Below, one piece after another: positions 1-10,662 of a DNA stretch of 64,000 nt. The translations under genes and the position numbers were made by a program. Below the pieces are notes generated by a model. The model was not told the DNA's origin, searched no databases, and saw only the letters and a program-made list of their open reading frames with translations. Where the stretch lies: the NCBI GenBank assembly GCA_034401135.1, contig JAWZSP010000001.1, positions 3,472,001 through 3,536,000 of the forward strand, written 5' to 3'. Each line of letters opens with the position of its first letter. Positions within the stretch are counted from its first letter, which is position 1. Origin of the DNA: Volutella citrinella (taxonomy: Eukaryota; Ascomycota; Sordariomycetes; Hypocreales; Nectriaceae).

Positions 1-1293
1 CAGCTACAACGTGGGTGTTATGCACCTTACTAGAGGTCTATAGGTTAGCGTCAACACGTAAGTAATTACCAACAAGGTGACCTGGGAGGCAGTTCAATCT
101 TCGGCACCGGCACCATTGAGTTTCGGTCTGAAACGGCCGCCCTCGGCTGCGAATTGCGGGGGGAGGTTGGGTTGGGTTGGACACAGGGCGCATTTATTAT
201 GTCAAACTAGAGCCGAATTTTCTCTTGGATCAATGCTTGAGTGGAATGGTGGGATGTGCTGAAGGATTCCCTTCGGCGAGGAACCGGATGAGACTGTGAA
301 AACAACGACAAAGCCACCTCAGCCTCAATTCCCACTTCTTCTTATTCGCACCCCGTTTCACGCTAGACGCGCCTACCTGAAAACCTTCGATGGCCGTTGT
401 AGTCATGGTGGTGGTAGTGCCGTTAGCGGAAGCTTAAGCATGTAGGTTTCAGGCTTCTCAAATTAGTTTCAGTTTTGAGGGCCGGGTGTGACGAATCCGA
501 AGTGACAGCCGAAGCCCGTCTACTAAGGTATGTACAAAGATCACGCGCCCCAAATGTGACAGGAGCTCACATCCCCACAGGTAACTTTGGTATCTCCTGA
601 AAATACCGAAGATTCGGGTAATCACTTCCAGTTGAGCAATGTGCAGGTAGAATACTTGGGGCCTGTGCAGGCCGCGAGTGGGGCTTGGATGGCCTCCTCC
701 TGGCCTCGAAAAACCGCAGGTCAGGTCCGCTGGCACTGGCCATGACTTCCCTGTCCCCAGTGAGCTGCGGCTGCGAAATAACATCTCGGGGTGCTGCTTT
801 TTGGGGAATTGGATTCACGACTCGGGCCTGCTGATTTAGGGAAACGAGTTCTTGATCAGTCACCTTCCTGTTGGCAGCCGCGCAATCATGTGATCAAGCA
901 ATCAGGAACGGCCGTCTGTCTGTTTGGGTGGCCCGCCTCAAACAGCAGGCGGACTGGACTGCTCGTCACTTGCATGCACAGCTGTCACACAGCAGACGAA
1001 AAAGCTCCTTGGGCAGCCGCAGCGCCATCCACCCGCCTTGGATTTATTAGTCTGCTCTGAACGCGCCGAGTAATTTGGCTAGCTGCATCCCAGCCGCCAC
1101 AATACTAGAAAACACGCAAGTTTGGCGGAGGGCATCTCGACAAATACCTTCACGCCCGCCTCGACTAAACCAACGGACGCAGCTTGAGGTTAGCACTAGC
1201 TTGTCTCCCCACAACGATACCAAGCACTTCTAATGACAGAACTCGCCTTTCGCTAGATCGACTAAAAATCCATCTTCCGCCATCGCTGGAACG
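1..1293. other. Gene-free left edge and upstream region of the kinase-like gene
   Basis: I see no coding sequence with a recognisable family in this stretch. The open frames present are short, overlap on both strands and show no splice-supported continuation. The last 100 bases or so, just before the ATG at 1294, are pyrimidine- and A-rich, as expected for a fungal 5' leader. The promoter of the kinase-like gene presumably lies here, but no specific operator was recognised. Confidence 0.5.
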
Positions 1294-3030
1294 ATGGACC
1301 TGAGCCAGCAGACTATCCACGACGCTGTGCACCCAACCGCGGCTTTCTCGGACATCGCAGAAGGAGCTTTTCCTAGTCAGGATGTTGACTCGTCAAGAAA
1401 CGATGATGCGTCTGCCTGGGAACGCTCTTACTTGAACCCGAAGAACAGAATTGACAGCCTTGAAGTACCAGAGCATCCGCTTTGGCGCATTGACGGCTGC
1501 ACAGGCTTCGGCAGCCAGTTCTATGCCGTGCCTCTTTTTATCAAACCGCTTTCCCCCATGCGAGTGGATGTGTTCATCCCAGAGCCGGCAAAGCTCCCAT
1601 TGCAGCTGCGAGATACCCTCGATGTTGATGTCGCCTTTCATACCACGAGTGCTTCCCGCATCGGGAATCTGGGAATTACACGACACGTCTTGCGCATCCT
1701 GCAACGCTGGACGGCAGGCAATCCGGACTACACGGAAGTGTTGAAAGATCTACCATTCGGATCGAGAATAGTCTTTAGAAACTTGCCTGTCAATATTGAT
1801 AGCGCCGACATCATCATTGCACCCACCCATTACCTGGAGCGCCAACTTCTTTCCGTCCCCATGTTGCAGCAGTACTGGGGCGCAGAGGTGAAACTGCCAC
1901 CGACCATTCGTATCAACGAGGTTACGTACGTATCGCAGTTGCACGACAGTGTTTGTCTTATCGAAATCAAAGGCAGGACGTGGATCTTCAAGGCTCTCAC
2001 GAGCTACACCAAATACCTTTACCACGAGTTGAGACAACTCCTGACCATCCAACCTCATGACAACATCATGTCAAGACCCGCTCATCTCGTTACCAAGAGG
2101 TGTGGTTTTGGCAGCAAAGAAGCCGTTGTCGGATTCACCCTCGAGTATCACCGTTACGGCAGCCTGCGCGACTTGATACCCTTCTTACGGATACATGACA
2201 AGATATCGCTGGCGGATCAGACCAAGTGGGCGATCCAGCTGACATCGGCACTCGTGCATCTCCGTGAAACCTCGAATTCGTTCTACCCTGATTTGAGACT
2301 GGACAACATTGTGCTCTCTGCGTCACGCGACGTGGTCATGGTTGACTTTGAGCAACGTGGGGTCTGGTGCGAGTTTGCTGCCCCCGAAGTGAACGCCCTC
2401 GAGTACGTCAGGTTGCTAGCTATCGATGAAGACATTCCATTGGAGGTGAGCGAGAAGTACTCGGGCCTTTTGACGCAAATCCTACCCGGGTGGAGGGACA
2501 TGAACGAAGGCGAAGAGTATGTCTGGCCCTCCAAGGGGTACAATGTGCCATGGGCATGCCTGACTCCGGCTGAGCAGGAAGCTTGTGAGGTGTACATGCT
2601 AGGACGTGTCCTGTGGTGCATCTTTGAGAGCGCCAGCGCACCGCAAAGGGCGGCAGTTTGGCTGTCGTATAAATGGGAACCAGTCGTCGAGTTCCCAGGC
2701 TACACCAAGACCCCGGAGCCAATGAGACGCCTCATCGACCATTGCACACGTGGCAGACAGGAAGTACTAGGTCAGCTTATTGTCAGGGAGAGGACCAAGC
2801 TTGTGCTCCGCAGGCACGAGAACACGGGCTTGTCGACTGCCCGTGAGGTTCAGCAAGCTGCCAAGGACTGGTGGTCACGGGAGATTGACGCATCAGAAGA
2901 CTGGCTGAGGCGAAGGCTCGAGGGCATGGCACAAAAGACGTGGAAAGAAAACTACTATGATAGGCCGAGTACCCGAGAAGTACTTTTGGGCCTGGAGAGA
3001 TTCCGTGACGAGTTTGCCATGAAGATGTAG
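1294..3030 (+). CDS. Protein kinase-like (degenerate catalytic domain) protein
   Basis: Single open frame of 578 residues with an ATG in reasonable context. The C-terminal two thirds read as a protein-kinase fold. WIFKAL near residue 230 fits the strand carrying the ATP-binding lysine. A helix with a glutamate and a PHDNI turn follows. YPDLRLDN at 331-338 replaces the HRDxKxxN catalytic loop, and VDFEQ at 350-354 replaces DFG. The catalytic-loop Asp333 and Asn338 are present, while the usual lysine is Arg335 and the DFG glycine is Glu353. The first 190 residues match no domain I know. Such proteins are common in Sordariomycetes as uncharacterised kinase-like proteins, so weak activity or a pseudokinase role are both possible. 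It converges on the SWIM gene downstream. Substrate and pathway are unknown. Confidence 0.75.
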   Translation: MDLSQQTIHDAVHPTAAFSDIAEGAFPSQDVDSSRNDDASAWERSYLNPKNRIDSLEVPEHPLWRIDGCTGFGSQFYAVPLFIKPLSPMRVDVFIPEPAKLPLQLRDTLDVDVAFHTTSASRIGNLGITRHVLRILQRWTAGNPDYTEVLKDLPFGSRIVFRNLPVNIDSADIIIAPTHYLERQLLSVPMLQQYWGAEVKLPPTIRINEVTYVSQLHDSVCLIEIKGRTWIFKALTSYTKYLYHELRQLLTIQPHDNIMSRPAHLVTKRCGFGSKEAVVGFTLEYHRYGSLRDLIPFLRIHDKISLADQTKWAIQLTSALVHLRETSNSFYPDLRLDNIVLSASRDVVMVDFEQRGVWCEFAAPEVNALEYVRLLAIDEDIPLEVSEKYSGLLTQILPGWRDMNEGEEYVWPSKGYNVPWACLTPAEQEACEVYMLGRVLWCIFESASAPQRAAVWLSYKWEPVVEFPGYTKTPEPMRRLIDHCTRGRQEVLGQLIVRERTKLVLRRHENTGLSTAREVQQAAKDWWSREIDASEDWLRRRLEGMAQKTWKENYYDRPSTREVLLGLERFRDEFAMKM

Positions 3031-3393
3031 GAGGCGATCTTGCTTCTTGGGGGCCCTGGTCAGCTCCTTTCTAGAGGAGCACAGGTCGATTCGATGGCCA
3101 TGGAGTATAATTGTACGTGTGGCACTGATCTTGAGCTTGGTCTCGGTCAGGGAAATGGTCATGAATCTCATTGCTATGCATGTTGTCTATTCTGAGCTGA
3201 AAGGGTACTGAATGAGGGCATTGTTTTTCTAGTCTTATGTAGAAAGGGATATCCTGATCCCGCTGTGACTACACTATCATATCAGTTTGATATGATTCGA
3301 GTTTGTGCACTTCTATGCATGCAAGCCTGGGCGTCCGCGCGGAGAGAAGCCAGCTCCTCGCTTCAGTGGACCCTAGGGATTGGGATTCCTGCT
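3031..3393. other. Intergenic region between convergent 3' ends
   Basis: This 363-bp spacer lies between two genes that converge, so it should hold both 3' untranslated regions and polyadenylation sites. AT-rich segments around 3220-3310 fit that role. No gene is seen. Confidence 0.5.
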
Positions 3394-4779
3394 CTACTTC
3401 TTCCGCTTTGAGCTTCGGCTAGCAGCCTGGCCCGGAACGGGCCTTTTCAGAGTAGAGCCCGTGCTTGAAGCCCTGAGCCTGCTGACGAGCTTGCGGAAGC
3501 GGTCGACGTAAGAGGCCGGAGCGCCATGAACGCCAAGGCGGTCGAGCATTGCTTCAAGGCTGTGTACAAACTGGCTGGCTGCCTCGGGGATCAGACCGAG
3601 GACGCCGAGGACGAAATCGTCGTCACGATCCCCTACGAGACGCAGGTACAGGTTACGTTCTCGACGGGCGCCGCTGGAGTGCAAGTCGCGGTTGCGGGCT
3701 ATGACGGTGTCGAGGATGTGGACTAGGCAGCGGGCGGCGGACACGGCCTCCAGGGGCGCCAGAGGGCGGTCTCGGGTATATATTTCCTGGCGCACGATGC
3801 GGATGACGCCGAGTATGTGCGAGGCTGCCCATGAGACGCTGCGGGGGGTTTCCAGGGATGCTGGTGTAGTTGACGCGGCGGAGGCGTCGAGATCGCGGAG
3901 CACGTGGTCGATGCGCCGGGAGAGCTTGTGAAAAGTGTCTCTTATGAAGTCCGTGGGCCGGGCAAGGGAGAGGAAGTAGTTGAAGAAGTGGTGGTTGTCG
4001 AGGAGCATGCGGAAGACGGTCTGGTCCATGTCGTGCCGTTTGATGACCTTGGACCCGGCGGAGGGAGCGGAGAAGATGTCGGGTCGGAACTCGTGCGGAG
4101 CCACGCCGTGGACGGATGCAAGGAGTTCCCGGGCCTCTTCGGCGCGGAAGGGATCAACGTCGTTGTCGTACTCCGAGTCCGGGGTGACGAGTTGACAGTG
4201 GATGCTGTCGGCCAGGATATTTAAGTGGTAATAGGATATATGCTGAAACAGGTCGCCAATCTCCTCCGGGTAGCCGTCGGCTGTCATCTTGAGGGGCTTG
4301 GAAAGGTCGTGTTCGTAGATGCTCTGCTTTGCGATGCGGTCTAGGAGCCAGATGAGGTGCTCGCAGGGCCTGGTGTCACCTCCGCAGGAGCACGTCAGGT
4401 GGGACGGGCCGTCATCTGGAGCCTTGATCCTCACGGAGCGAGTGACTAGCTCAGTCATTTGGAAAGCATAGGTATTATCGATGAGGCGGCACTTTTGGAG
4501 GGCCATCTGTGGTGGTTCATCAAAGGCGTTGCGAACCGTTTGCTGGGTTTTCTCAGGGAGATGGCCGATGGCATACGCCAGCTTTGACGGGGAGCGGACA
4601 ATGGACGAGTCATCATCCATGTCAGAGGAATCTGAATCAGTCCCTGAGTCGGACGTTGAATCGTCAGAGATGGACTCCTCGGGATCCAGTGCCCGCGAAC
4701 CGGCGCGGCCCCTCGATCTGGTCTCGGGAGGCATGTTCTCTAGGGTCAGCTTCCGGAGCTGCGAGGTAGGTGAAGACAT
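3394..4779 (-). CDS. SWIM-type zinc-finger protein
   Basis: A 461-residue protein read from the ATG at 4779. The frame is open further upstream, but no in-frame ATG precedes this one. The N-terminus has a basic patch (about residues 21-30) followed by a Ser/Asp-rich acidic stretch (about 33-60). Cys130, Cys132, Cys139 and His141 form a CxC-x6-CxH SWIM zinc-binding motif (CSCGGDTRPCEH). The rest is helical and ends in a basic tail (SSKRKK) that may be a nuclear localisation signal. SWIM fingers are known to bind DNA or proteins in transposase-, MEKK1- and Shu2/SWS1-type proteins. No nuclease or kinase domain accompanies it here. The recombination-linked SWS1 family is one possibility, but the match is only the zinc motif. 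Role unknown; nuclear location is inferred. Confidence 0.78.
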   Translation of the reverse strand: MSSPTSQLRKLTLENMPPETRSRGRAGSRALDPEESISDDSTSDSGTDSDSSDMDDDSSIVRSPSKLAYAIGHLPEKTQQTVRNAFDEPPQMALQKCRLIDNTYAFQMTELVTRSVRIKAPDDGPSHLTCSCGGDTRPCEHLIWLLDRIAKQSIYEHDLSKPLKMTADGYPEEIGDLFQHISYYHLNILADSIHCQLVTPDSEYDNDVDPFRAEEARELLASVHGVAPHEFRPDIFSAPSAGSKVIKRHDMDQTVFRMLLDNHHFFNYFLSLARPTDFIRDTFHKLSRRIDHVLRDLDASAASTTPASLETPRSVSWAASHILGVIRIVRQEIYTRDRPLAPLEAVSAARCLVHILDTVIARNRDLHSSGARRERNLYLRLVGDRDDDFVLGVLGLIPEAASQFVHSLEAMLDRLGVHGAPASYVDRFRKLVSRLRASSTGSTLKRPVPGQAASRSSKRKK

Positions 4780-7700
4780 TGACAGAAAGGAACCGAGCTC
4801 GTAGGAAGGAAGATGGGCGGTCTGGATCCGAGGCTGGGGGATGGGGGCCACTCGTCTTCTTTATAGCCAGGATGGGAGGAAGAGCCTGTGGGTTGGGCCG
4901 ATCCATGCGGCCTCTGCTGCTGGTTGGTGATGAGCATGGACACTAGCACCCTTGGACAGCCAAGGTATTATATCGGAGGGAAGAAATAGCAAACCGGTGC
5001 TATAGTTGGTCGCCAGTAAAGGAGGGGGCCTGGTGCGCTTGCAGCAGGTAGGCACGGTGGACTGGACATCGTGAAGCCACTAGGCCTTGATGGGTGCCGT
5101 GATGGTCTCTTGTTCGGGGCTGTGAACCCATACAAGGCTGTGAATGGTGTATGGGGTTTCTGGATCGACAGCTGGTATTGAATGCACCTACGAGGCGTCA
5201 TGATGGGGACGGCTCGCCGGGCTGAGGCCTGCCTGGAAGCGCAAGAGCGTCAAGGCTCGAACCGAAGGGACGGGATGGGCCAACTGCCGAGCAGGGTGGG
5301 CCAGTCCATGAAAGTAAACACTGTGGACGAATCCCAAGGAATCTGCGTTGAAAACTGCGTGCTAGAGCGAAGGGAGTTGGCTCGAAGGAGGCAGTGATGG
5401 CCCCAACAACGGCATCGAGACCAAGCAACCGTCTAGGCGGCCGGGCATGGCCGCCGCACTCACTTCCTGTGCTGCGGCTTGTCCCGTATTCATGGTAGAG
5501 GCGAGGTCTGATTCCTGGGCGCCTTCTCGCCCGCAGCAGCCTGCGGTCGAGTGCATCGACGTCGACGAGACATGATGCGTGGTGGAAGCTTCACTTACTG
5601 ATGCCACCACTGGAACGGATCCATACCTTACCTCACCTTAGGATAGGTAGAGCCCACCCACCGCCACGCTCGCTGCCGGGGGGCTCAGCCACGCCGCACA
5701 ACCAACCGAGCGCCAGCCCTGTGGCCACCACCCCTGCCACTCAGCGCCTGAGCGGCCACTGACAGCGCAGACAGGGCGGCCCGTTCTGCGACCACATAGC
5801 ATCTGGCCTGGTTTGCGGCGGCCACAAGAGGGGGCCCGCATGGCGTGCGGTGCCAGAGTTGGTCGGTGGAGGTCTTTACTGAGCTCGCGGAGCAGAGCCC
5901 GCCCGGAATTGGCCTTTTCCCTTCTCTCATGCGGCCCGTTTGCGCGGCCAACGGGCCCGGCAAGGCGTTCTCTTGGGATTTGCTCCTCCCACAGATGCCG
6001 CAGATGGGGCAGAATCTGGGGGCCGCCCGCGCGACCTCCTGTCGGCTGCTGATCTCGAATGCCTTGGGGTTACATAGTAATACTTGCTAGTTGCTAAGAG
6101 GGAGGAATCCCAGACTGTGTACTTGGGAGGGAGTCGCTTACCATGCCGGCCTTACGAAGCGGCCGCCATTGGGGGCTGTATCGCAGCCTCGACAAACGGT
6201 GACATCTTCTCGATATCATCCTCACCGTCGCTGCTGCCAGCGATGCATCTTGGGCGCGGCCACGGGATGAGCCTCAGCAATGGGCCAACACTGTGAAGTG
6301 AAGCAGTTGGCCGACTCGGGCTCGCTGAAAGAAGACCCGGCGGCTGGACATTGCGAGACTCAAAGCCAAGTGACAAGGCTGCCTTTCCTCTGCCTCCTCA
6401 GGCTTCCAGTTCCTGCCCGGTTGGTGGATCGGATGCATGCTCTTTGGACCAGGATCCTGGCTTGGGCACCTGCAAGCATTCCCCAAACCAGCATCCGTCA
6501 TGTCCCATGCCCTCCTGCGTTGGCTTCCCAATCCACCAGCACCTCCATAGACAATGAGATATACATCACGGCGGCCTCTTTGATGCTGGCGATGATGCAT
6601 TAAGCCGGGGCAGACCCATGGCGCACACGGTATTCCACACATGAATGCCTAGTGCTCACCACATGATTTCGGAAGCACCGACATGATCCAAGTTGTCGGG
6701 TCGACTACGAATAGATTGAGGATACCATTGAGCCATGCCAGGCAGCAACGACAGCCCAAGGACCCTATGCTATGGGAACATGACGCCGAGGTGCCTCCCA
6801 CTGCGTCACCCACCCGGGATATCAGAGGCCACCAGCCGGAGAGGCCGGGTGATGCGGTGATGCCTGTGTGGACATGACAATGTGTTGAAAGGGCACTGTC
6901 AATAGGTCTTTGGCTCACTGCTTGGCAAACAAAAGTTCCCGATGTACAGCCCAGCCGCAGAGATACCGGCTCGGATTTGCACCTGAGTTAGCAACGTGAA
7001 TAGGGGTAGATATGGCAAACGTACCTTGATGTACTCTACTCCTCAACACTCGTAATGCTGTCATCCGTTAGGGTCCTTATGCCGGGCTCGATCCGAACAC
7101 GACGGCCTAGGACAGCTACTCGTCTAGGCCCAGACTCCGTTGCAGTTGTATCAAGGCATGATTTCGCCTCGTGGTTCAAAAACAGAACAGGACTGTTTCC
7201 TGAAAGTGGCCTGCTCTTTCATTTCCTTCTCAGCCACTTACAACCGACAACGTGCCAGTTATGACAAAAAGGCACACCAAAATGTAGCCTTCCGGAAGCT
7301 TCTGTTGTTGTTGGTTTGTTGCGGTGTTGATGGGAGATGCTGTGGTTCTATAAAATCTCATACACTTTTGTTTTCTTGCTACGGCAGCTGATGAAGTTTG
7401 CTGTGGGATGACTGTCGTGGTGTCAATCATTTGGGACTCCTCCGTTGACACCATTCACAACACGTTTGGACGAGCATCGCTGCGAGTAAACTAGGTCAAT
7501 TGCATTCGATAATACTTATGTCTGGCATTACTAGCGGATACAGTCACGGAATGGCATCGATTTTGATAAGTGCCCCATGCGGGCTGATGAGAATGACGGA
7601 CAGCATATTGATTCACTGGCTACCACGGATGACTTTTTTTTTTTCACTGAAGCAGACGTCAACGACACGGGTGTCGAGCACGAAGACATGGCCGATCTCG

Positions 7701-8280
7701 TCACAATTCTGCATGGCCGTTTACGCCAGAACTCAGACTTGCAACGACATCAGTATCAATTTTCGCGGCCACGGGCTTGCAGTCAAAGGCCGAATATTCA
7801 CAGGCCAAAATTCCGGGCCTTGTCCCTCGAAGTAAGAAAAGGAAAAACAAGCAGCTTGCCGTGGCTGGTCGTATCGCCACTTCCAGAAATCAACCCTTCA
7901 TTTACCCAGTTGCACCCATTCCCATAAGGTAGCCGTAAGAAGTAGGCGTAGTGTGTTGTGTGTGTTAGGCGAGTCCGAACCAGAAACCACCCCGGTATGA
8001 TGCGTAAACGGCCTCCTTCACCGACCGGAGACTTAGAAAAAAATTGATACAATAGGAGGGTACATCATGCAACAGGTTGCACCGTGGGCCGATGCCCGTC
8101 GACGAAGCGAACAGCCCGTGGGGGGCTTGCGCGACCGGGGGTAGCTGCGTTGGTCGGAGACCTGCCCTTTCGGAGTATCGTTTTCGGATCCGGCGACGGA
8201 GGTTTGGGGGAAGACGAAGACCGGCCTGCAGACGAGGAACTCGGCTTCCTCGGCAGGTTGTCCACAGACCGGTCAAATTG
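4780..8280. other. Long gene-free intergenic region
   Basis: About 3.5 kb without a gene I can support. Open frames of 60-120 codons overlap on both strands and resemble no family. There is an 11-nt T run near 7633-7643 and a TACCTTACCTCACCTTA-like stretch near 5627-5643. The right end is the 3' side of the SF3B6 gene, and the left end holds the upstream region of the SWIM gene. A non-coding RNA or a fast-evolving small gene cannot be excluded by reading alone. Confidence 0.5.
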
Positions 8281-9027
8281 TCAATCGATACCGTGCTGTC
8301 TCTTGAGTTGTGCTAAAGATTCTCGGCGGGCCTCGAGGTCCTCTTTTGACTTGGCCATCTTGTCGGGCTGGTGGTATAGTACTGGATTCCGTGTCAGCAG
8401 AGTACGCGAATGGGCAGAGAGGACGCGGGTGAGGCTGGGTCATGACGCACCAACGAGGTAGCGGTTTTGGAAGTTGAAGCCGTTGAGCTTGTCGCAGGCT
8501 TGCTTCGCATCCATTACGTCCTCATAGACAACGAAGGCGGTGCCCTTGGTGTTATTCGCGATGCCCTGTCGGACTTGGCTATAGACGTCACTGTCAGTAT
8601 TCGATATAATTGTCGTTTTTTCGATCGCGACGGGGCGAGGGCCGGCGAAGAGATCGAGAGCAGGAGCCATACCGAATTGGGCCGAATTTTCCAAACAGGT
8701 CGAACAACTCCTCCGGAGTGACGTTGTAGCTAAGACCGCAAATGTCAGTTGACGTGGAGAGGGACCTCGACGATGATCGGGCTGTACCTCAAGTTCTTGA
8801 CGAACAGAGCTCTGCAAAGGCAAGTTAGCGACGTCGGACAACAGAACGTGTATGTACTGGGGTGCGCATTCGAGCACTGGACCGGGCGTGGGTCGTTTCG
8901 GCGACCCAGACAACCGTCCACGACACGCGCGCGGCGCCAGGCTGGACCAGGAGGCAGGCGAGAAAAAAAAGCGAGTTGGAGCATACCGGTTGACTTCTGG
9001 GGCTAATTTACCGCCGCGACTACTCAT
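8281..9027 (-). CDS. sf3b6: Splicing factor 3B subunit 6 (SF3b14a/p14), five exons
   Basis: Exons on the minus strand are 9027-8987, 8811-8788, 8729-8673, 8578-8451 and 8381-8281, giving 351 nt and a 116-residue protein (human p14 has 125). All introns are GT-AG and every phase joins correctly. The protein is one RNA-recognition motif: RNP2 is LFVKNL and RNP1 is KGTAFVVYE, preceded by the conserved LAPEVNR and ending in LKRQHGID. In human p14, Tyr22 in RNP2 contacts the branch-point adenosine; the equivalent residue here is Phe. The family belongs to the SF3b complex of the U2 snRNP and acts in the nucleus in branch-site recognition. Exon 2 is only 24 nt, so automatic annotation may miss it. 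Identification is very secure. Confidence 0.95.
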
Positions 9028-10662
9028 CTCTTGGATGATGTTATTGACAATGATCGATTTGGTAGGGGGGGAGGGGAAAGAGGGCGCAAGCAGGAAGGAT
9101 GGCAGAGAAATGAATGGAGGCGGGAGCGGAGGCGGCGACGAGGCGAAAGCCTGAGGCGGATGGATTCGGGGGGATCTGTACTACACGTGACCCTGGAAGT
9201 TGTGGTCCGACCTTGACCCAGCGAAGGCAGCCTGGTCGTCTGGGGCTCAGCGCCCGTCATCTCACCCAGTCAGCGGCCCGAAATGGCCCTCATCCACTGC
9301 ACTACAGCGCAATTCAGTGGGTGTCTACTGGGGCTAATTACTTGACGGTACATGAGATCGGGTGCACGCTAGCCCAGCCTGGGCATTGGCGCGATTCACC
9401 GAGGCCTGTACAGAGGGGATTGCTCTTCCCCCAACTGGAAAACCCGGCACCCGCGCGTCATTCGTCATTCGGGGTCAAGTCCCCCAAGATAAGAGCGGGA
9501 TGGCGTGGGTTGTTCTTGTCGTCAGCCATTGAAGGCCGCCATCGATGGAGATTGCCTGGTGGTGTGCATCAATAGCATCCCTGTCGCTGGCCTACTGAAC
9601 TGAATTGTTTGCATCACGCGACCACTCTGTGCATGGTCATTTCCTGAACCTAGGGCCCGTTGGTAGTTGTTGGAACCGCTGATTGCCACGCCGCTGATTG
9701 TCACACGGTGCTCCCAGTACAAGGCTGTCGCAATAGACGAATGCCTGGGGTCGGGTACCACGCAGACGGTTCGATATTGACAGCCCTGGTCTGGGCGGTA
9801 CAGGTGTTATGGGCTACCAGGGAGCTACATCCACCTGGCGGTCAGTTGGCTGACCAGTCAGGTAGCCAGGCGAGCCCGGCGGACGAGGAGACCACCTCAG
9901 TGCCCAAGGCCGTGTGAGAGACTGTGCAGACTGCACTGTTCCGCTTAACGGCACTTGTCCAATGCCGGCGCCCAGCCCCTCACAACCCATCACCAGGACA
10001 CGTGTAACGCTCCATTCCCCACGCGGTCTTTGCCCAGCACTCGCGGCGTTGCCTCGGAGCAGCTTGCACCGGACGTCCGCTTGCTCCGAGAAAGACGGCT
10101 TGGACGGCACCGTAGTACAGTGCTTTCCCATCGGCCTTTTGCTTGGCTGTGGCCGCATCGCCGGACCCGGGGCACAACGCAGCGTGCCTCGCCTTCCTCC
10201 CACCCTGCACCTCCGCGCTGACAGATGGACAATTGGCCGACGGGAATTTATCAAGCTTTCGGTCCAAACCTGTGCAGCAGTTTTTCGCCGCCTGGGTGAG
10301 GCCGGCTGATGCCCGAGGCAATCCAAAATTCAAAGGGGGCGCTGCATCGCCTTGCAACGTTCGCCGAATAGCGTGCCGATAAGCGTGCGCTCCACAGTCA
10401 GATCTGCCGCCCAAAATGCACGGCTCGCCGCGGCTGCATGCTGCGAGAGTCAATTGCTAGCGATCGGAAAGATCTCAGCTTCCATTCACCTGGCTCTTTT
10501 TTTTTTTTTTTTTTTTTTTCGGGGAGACATAGCTTGCACGCTCCTTAGGCATGTCAATTGCTAGTCTCTTACGTACTCATTCCCCTCCAAACAAAATCGT
10601 CATGTTGATCTGGTTGCATGATTCTGGCTGCATCCGGTCAACGACCTGACCTCTGACCAGCC
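9028..10662. other. Intergenic region upstream of SF3B6 and of the glycosylase gene
   Basis: This interval is the shared upstream region of two divergent genes. No gene is recognised. It contains an ACACGTGT palindrome at 9998-10005 and a 23-nt T run at 10497-10519 bracketed by a 12-bp direct repeat, listed separately. Overlapping open frames on both strands around 9800-10450 look like chance frames in GC-rich DNA. Confidence 0.5.
10449..10564. repeat. 12-bp direct repeat bracketing a 23-nt poly-T run
   Basis: GTCAATTGCTAG occurs at 10449-10460 and again at 10553-10564. The 92 bases between include T at 10497-10519 without interruption. Direct repeats around an A/T homopolymer can be target-site duplications of a small retroposed element in minus orientation. 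Here, however, the T run starts 36 bases inside the left repeat rather than next to it. A chance repeat is therefore a real alternative. Confidence 0.4.

Noticed and set aside
9814..10453. Overlapping frames of 130-170 codons on both strands
   Set aside because: Mutual overlap on both strands and Cys/Arg/Pro-rich composition suggest chance frames upstream of the glycosylase gene.
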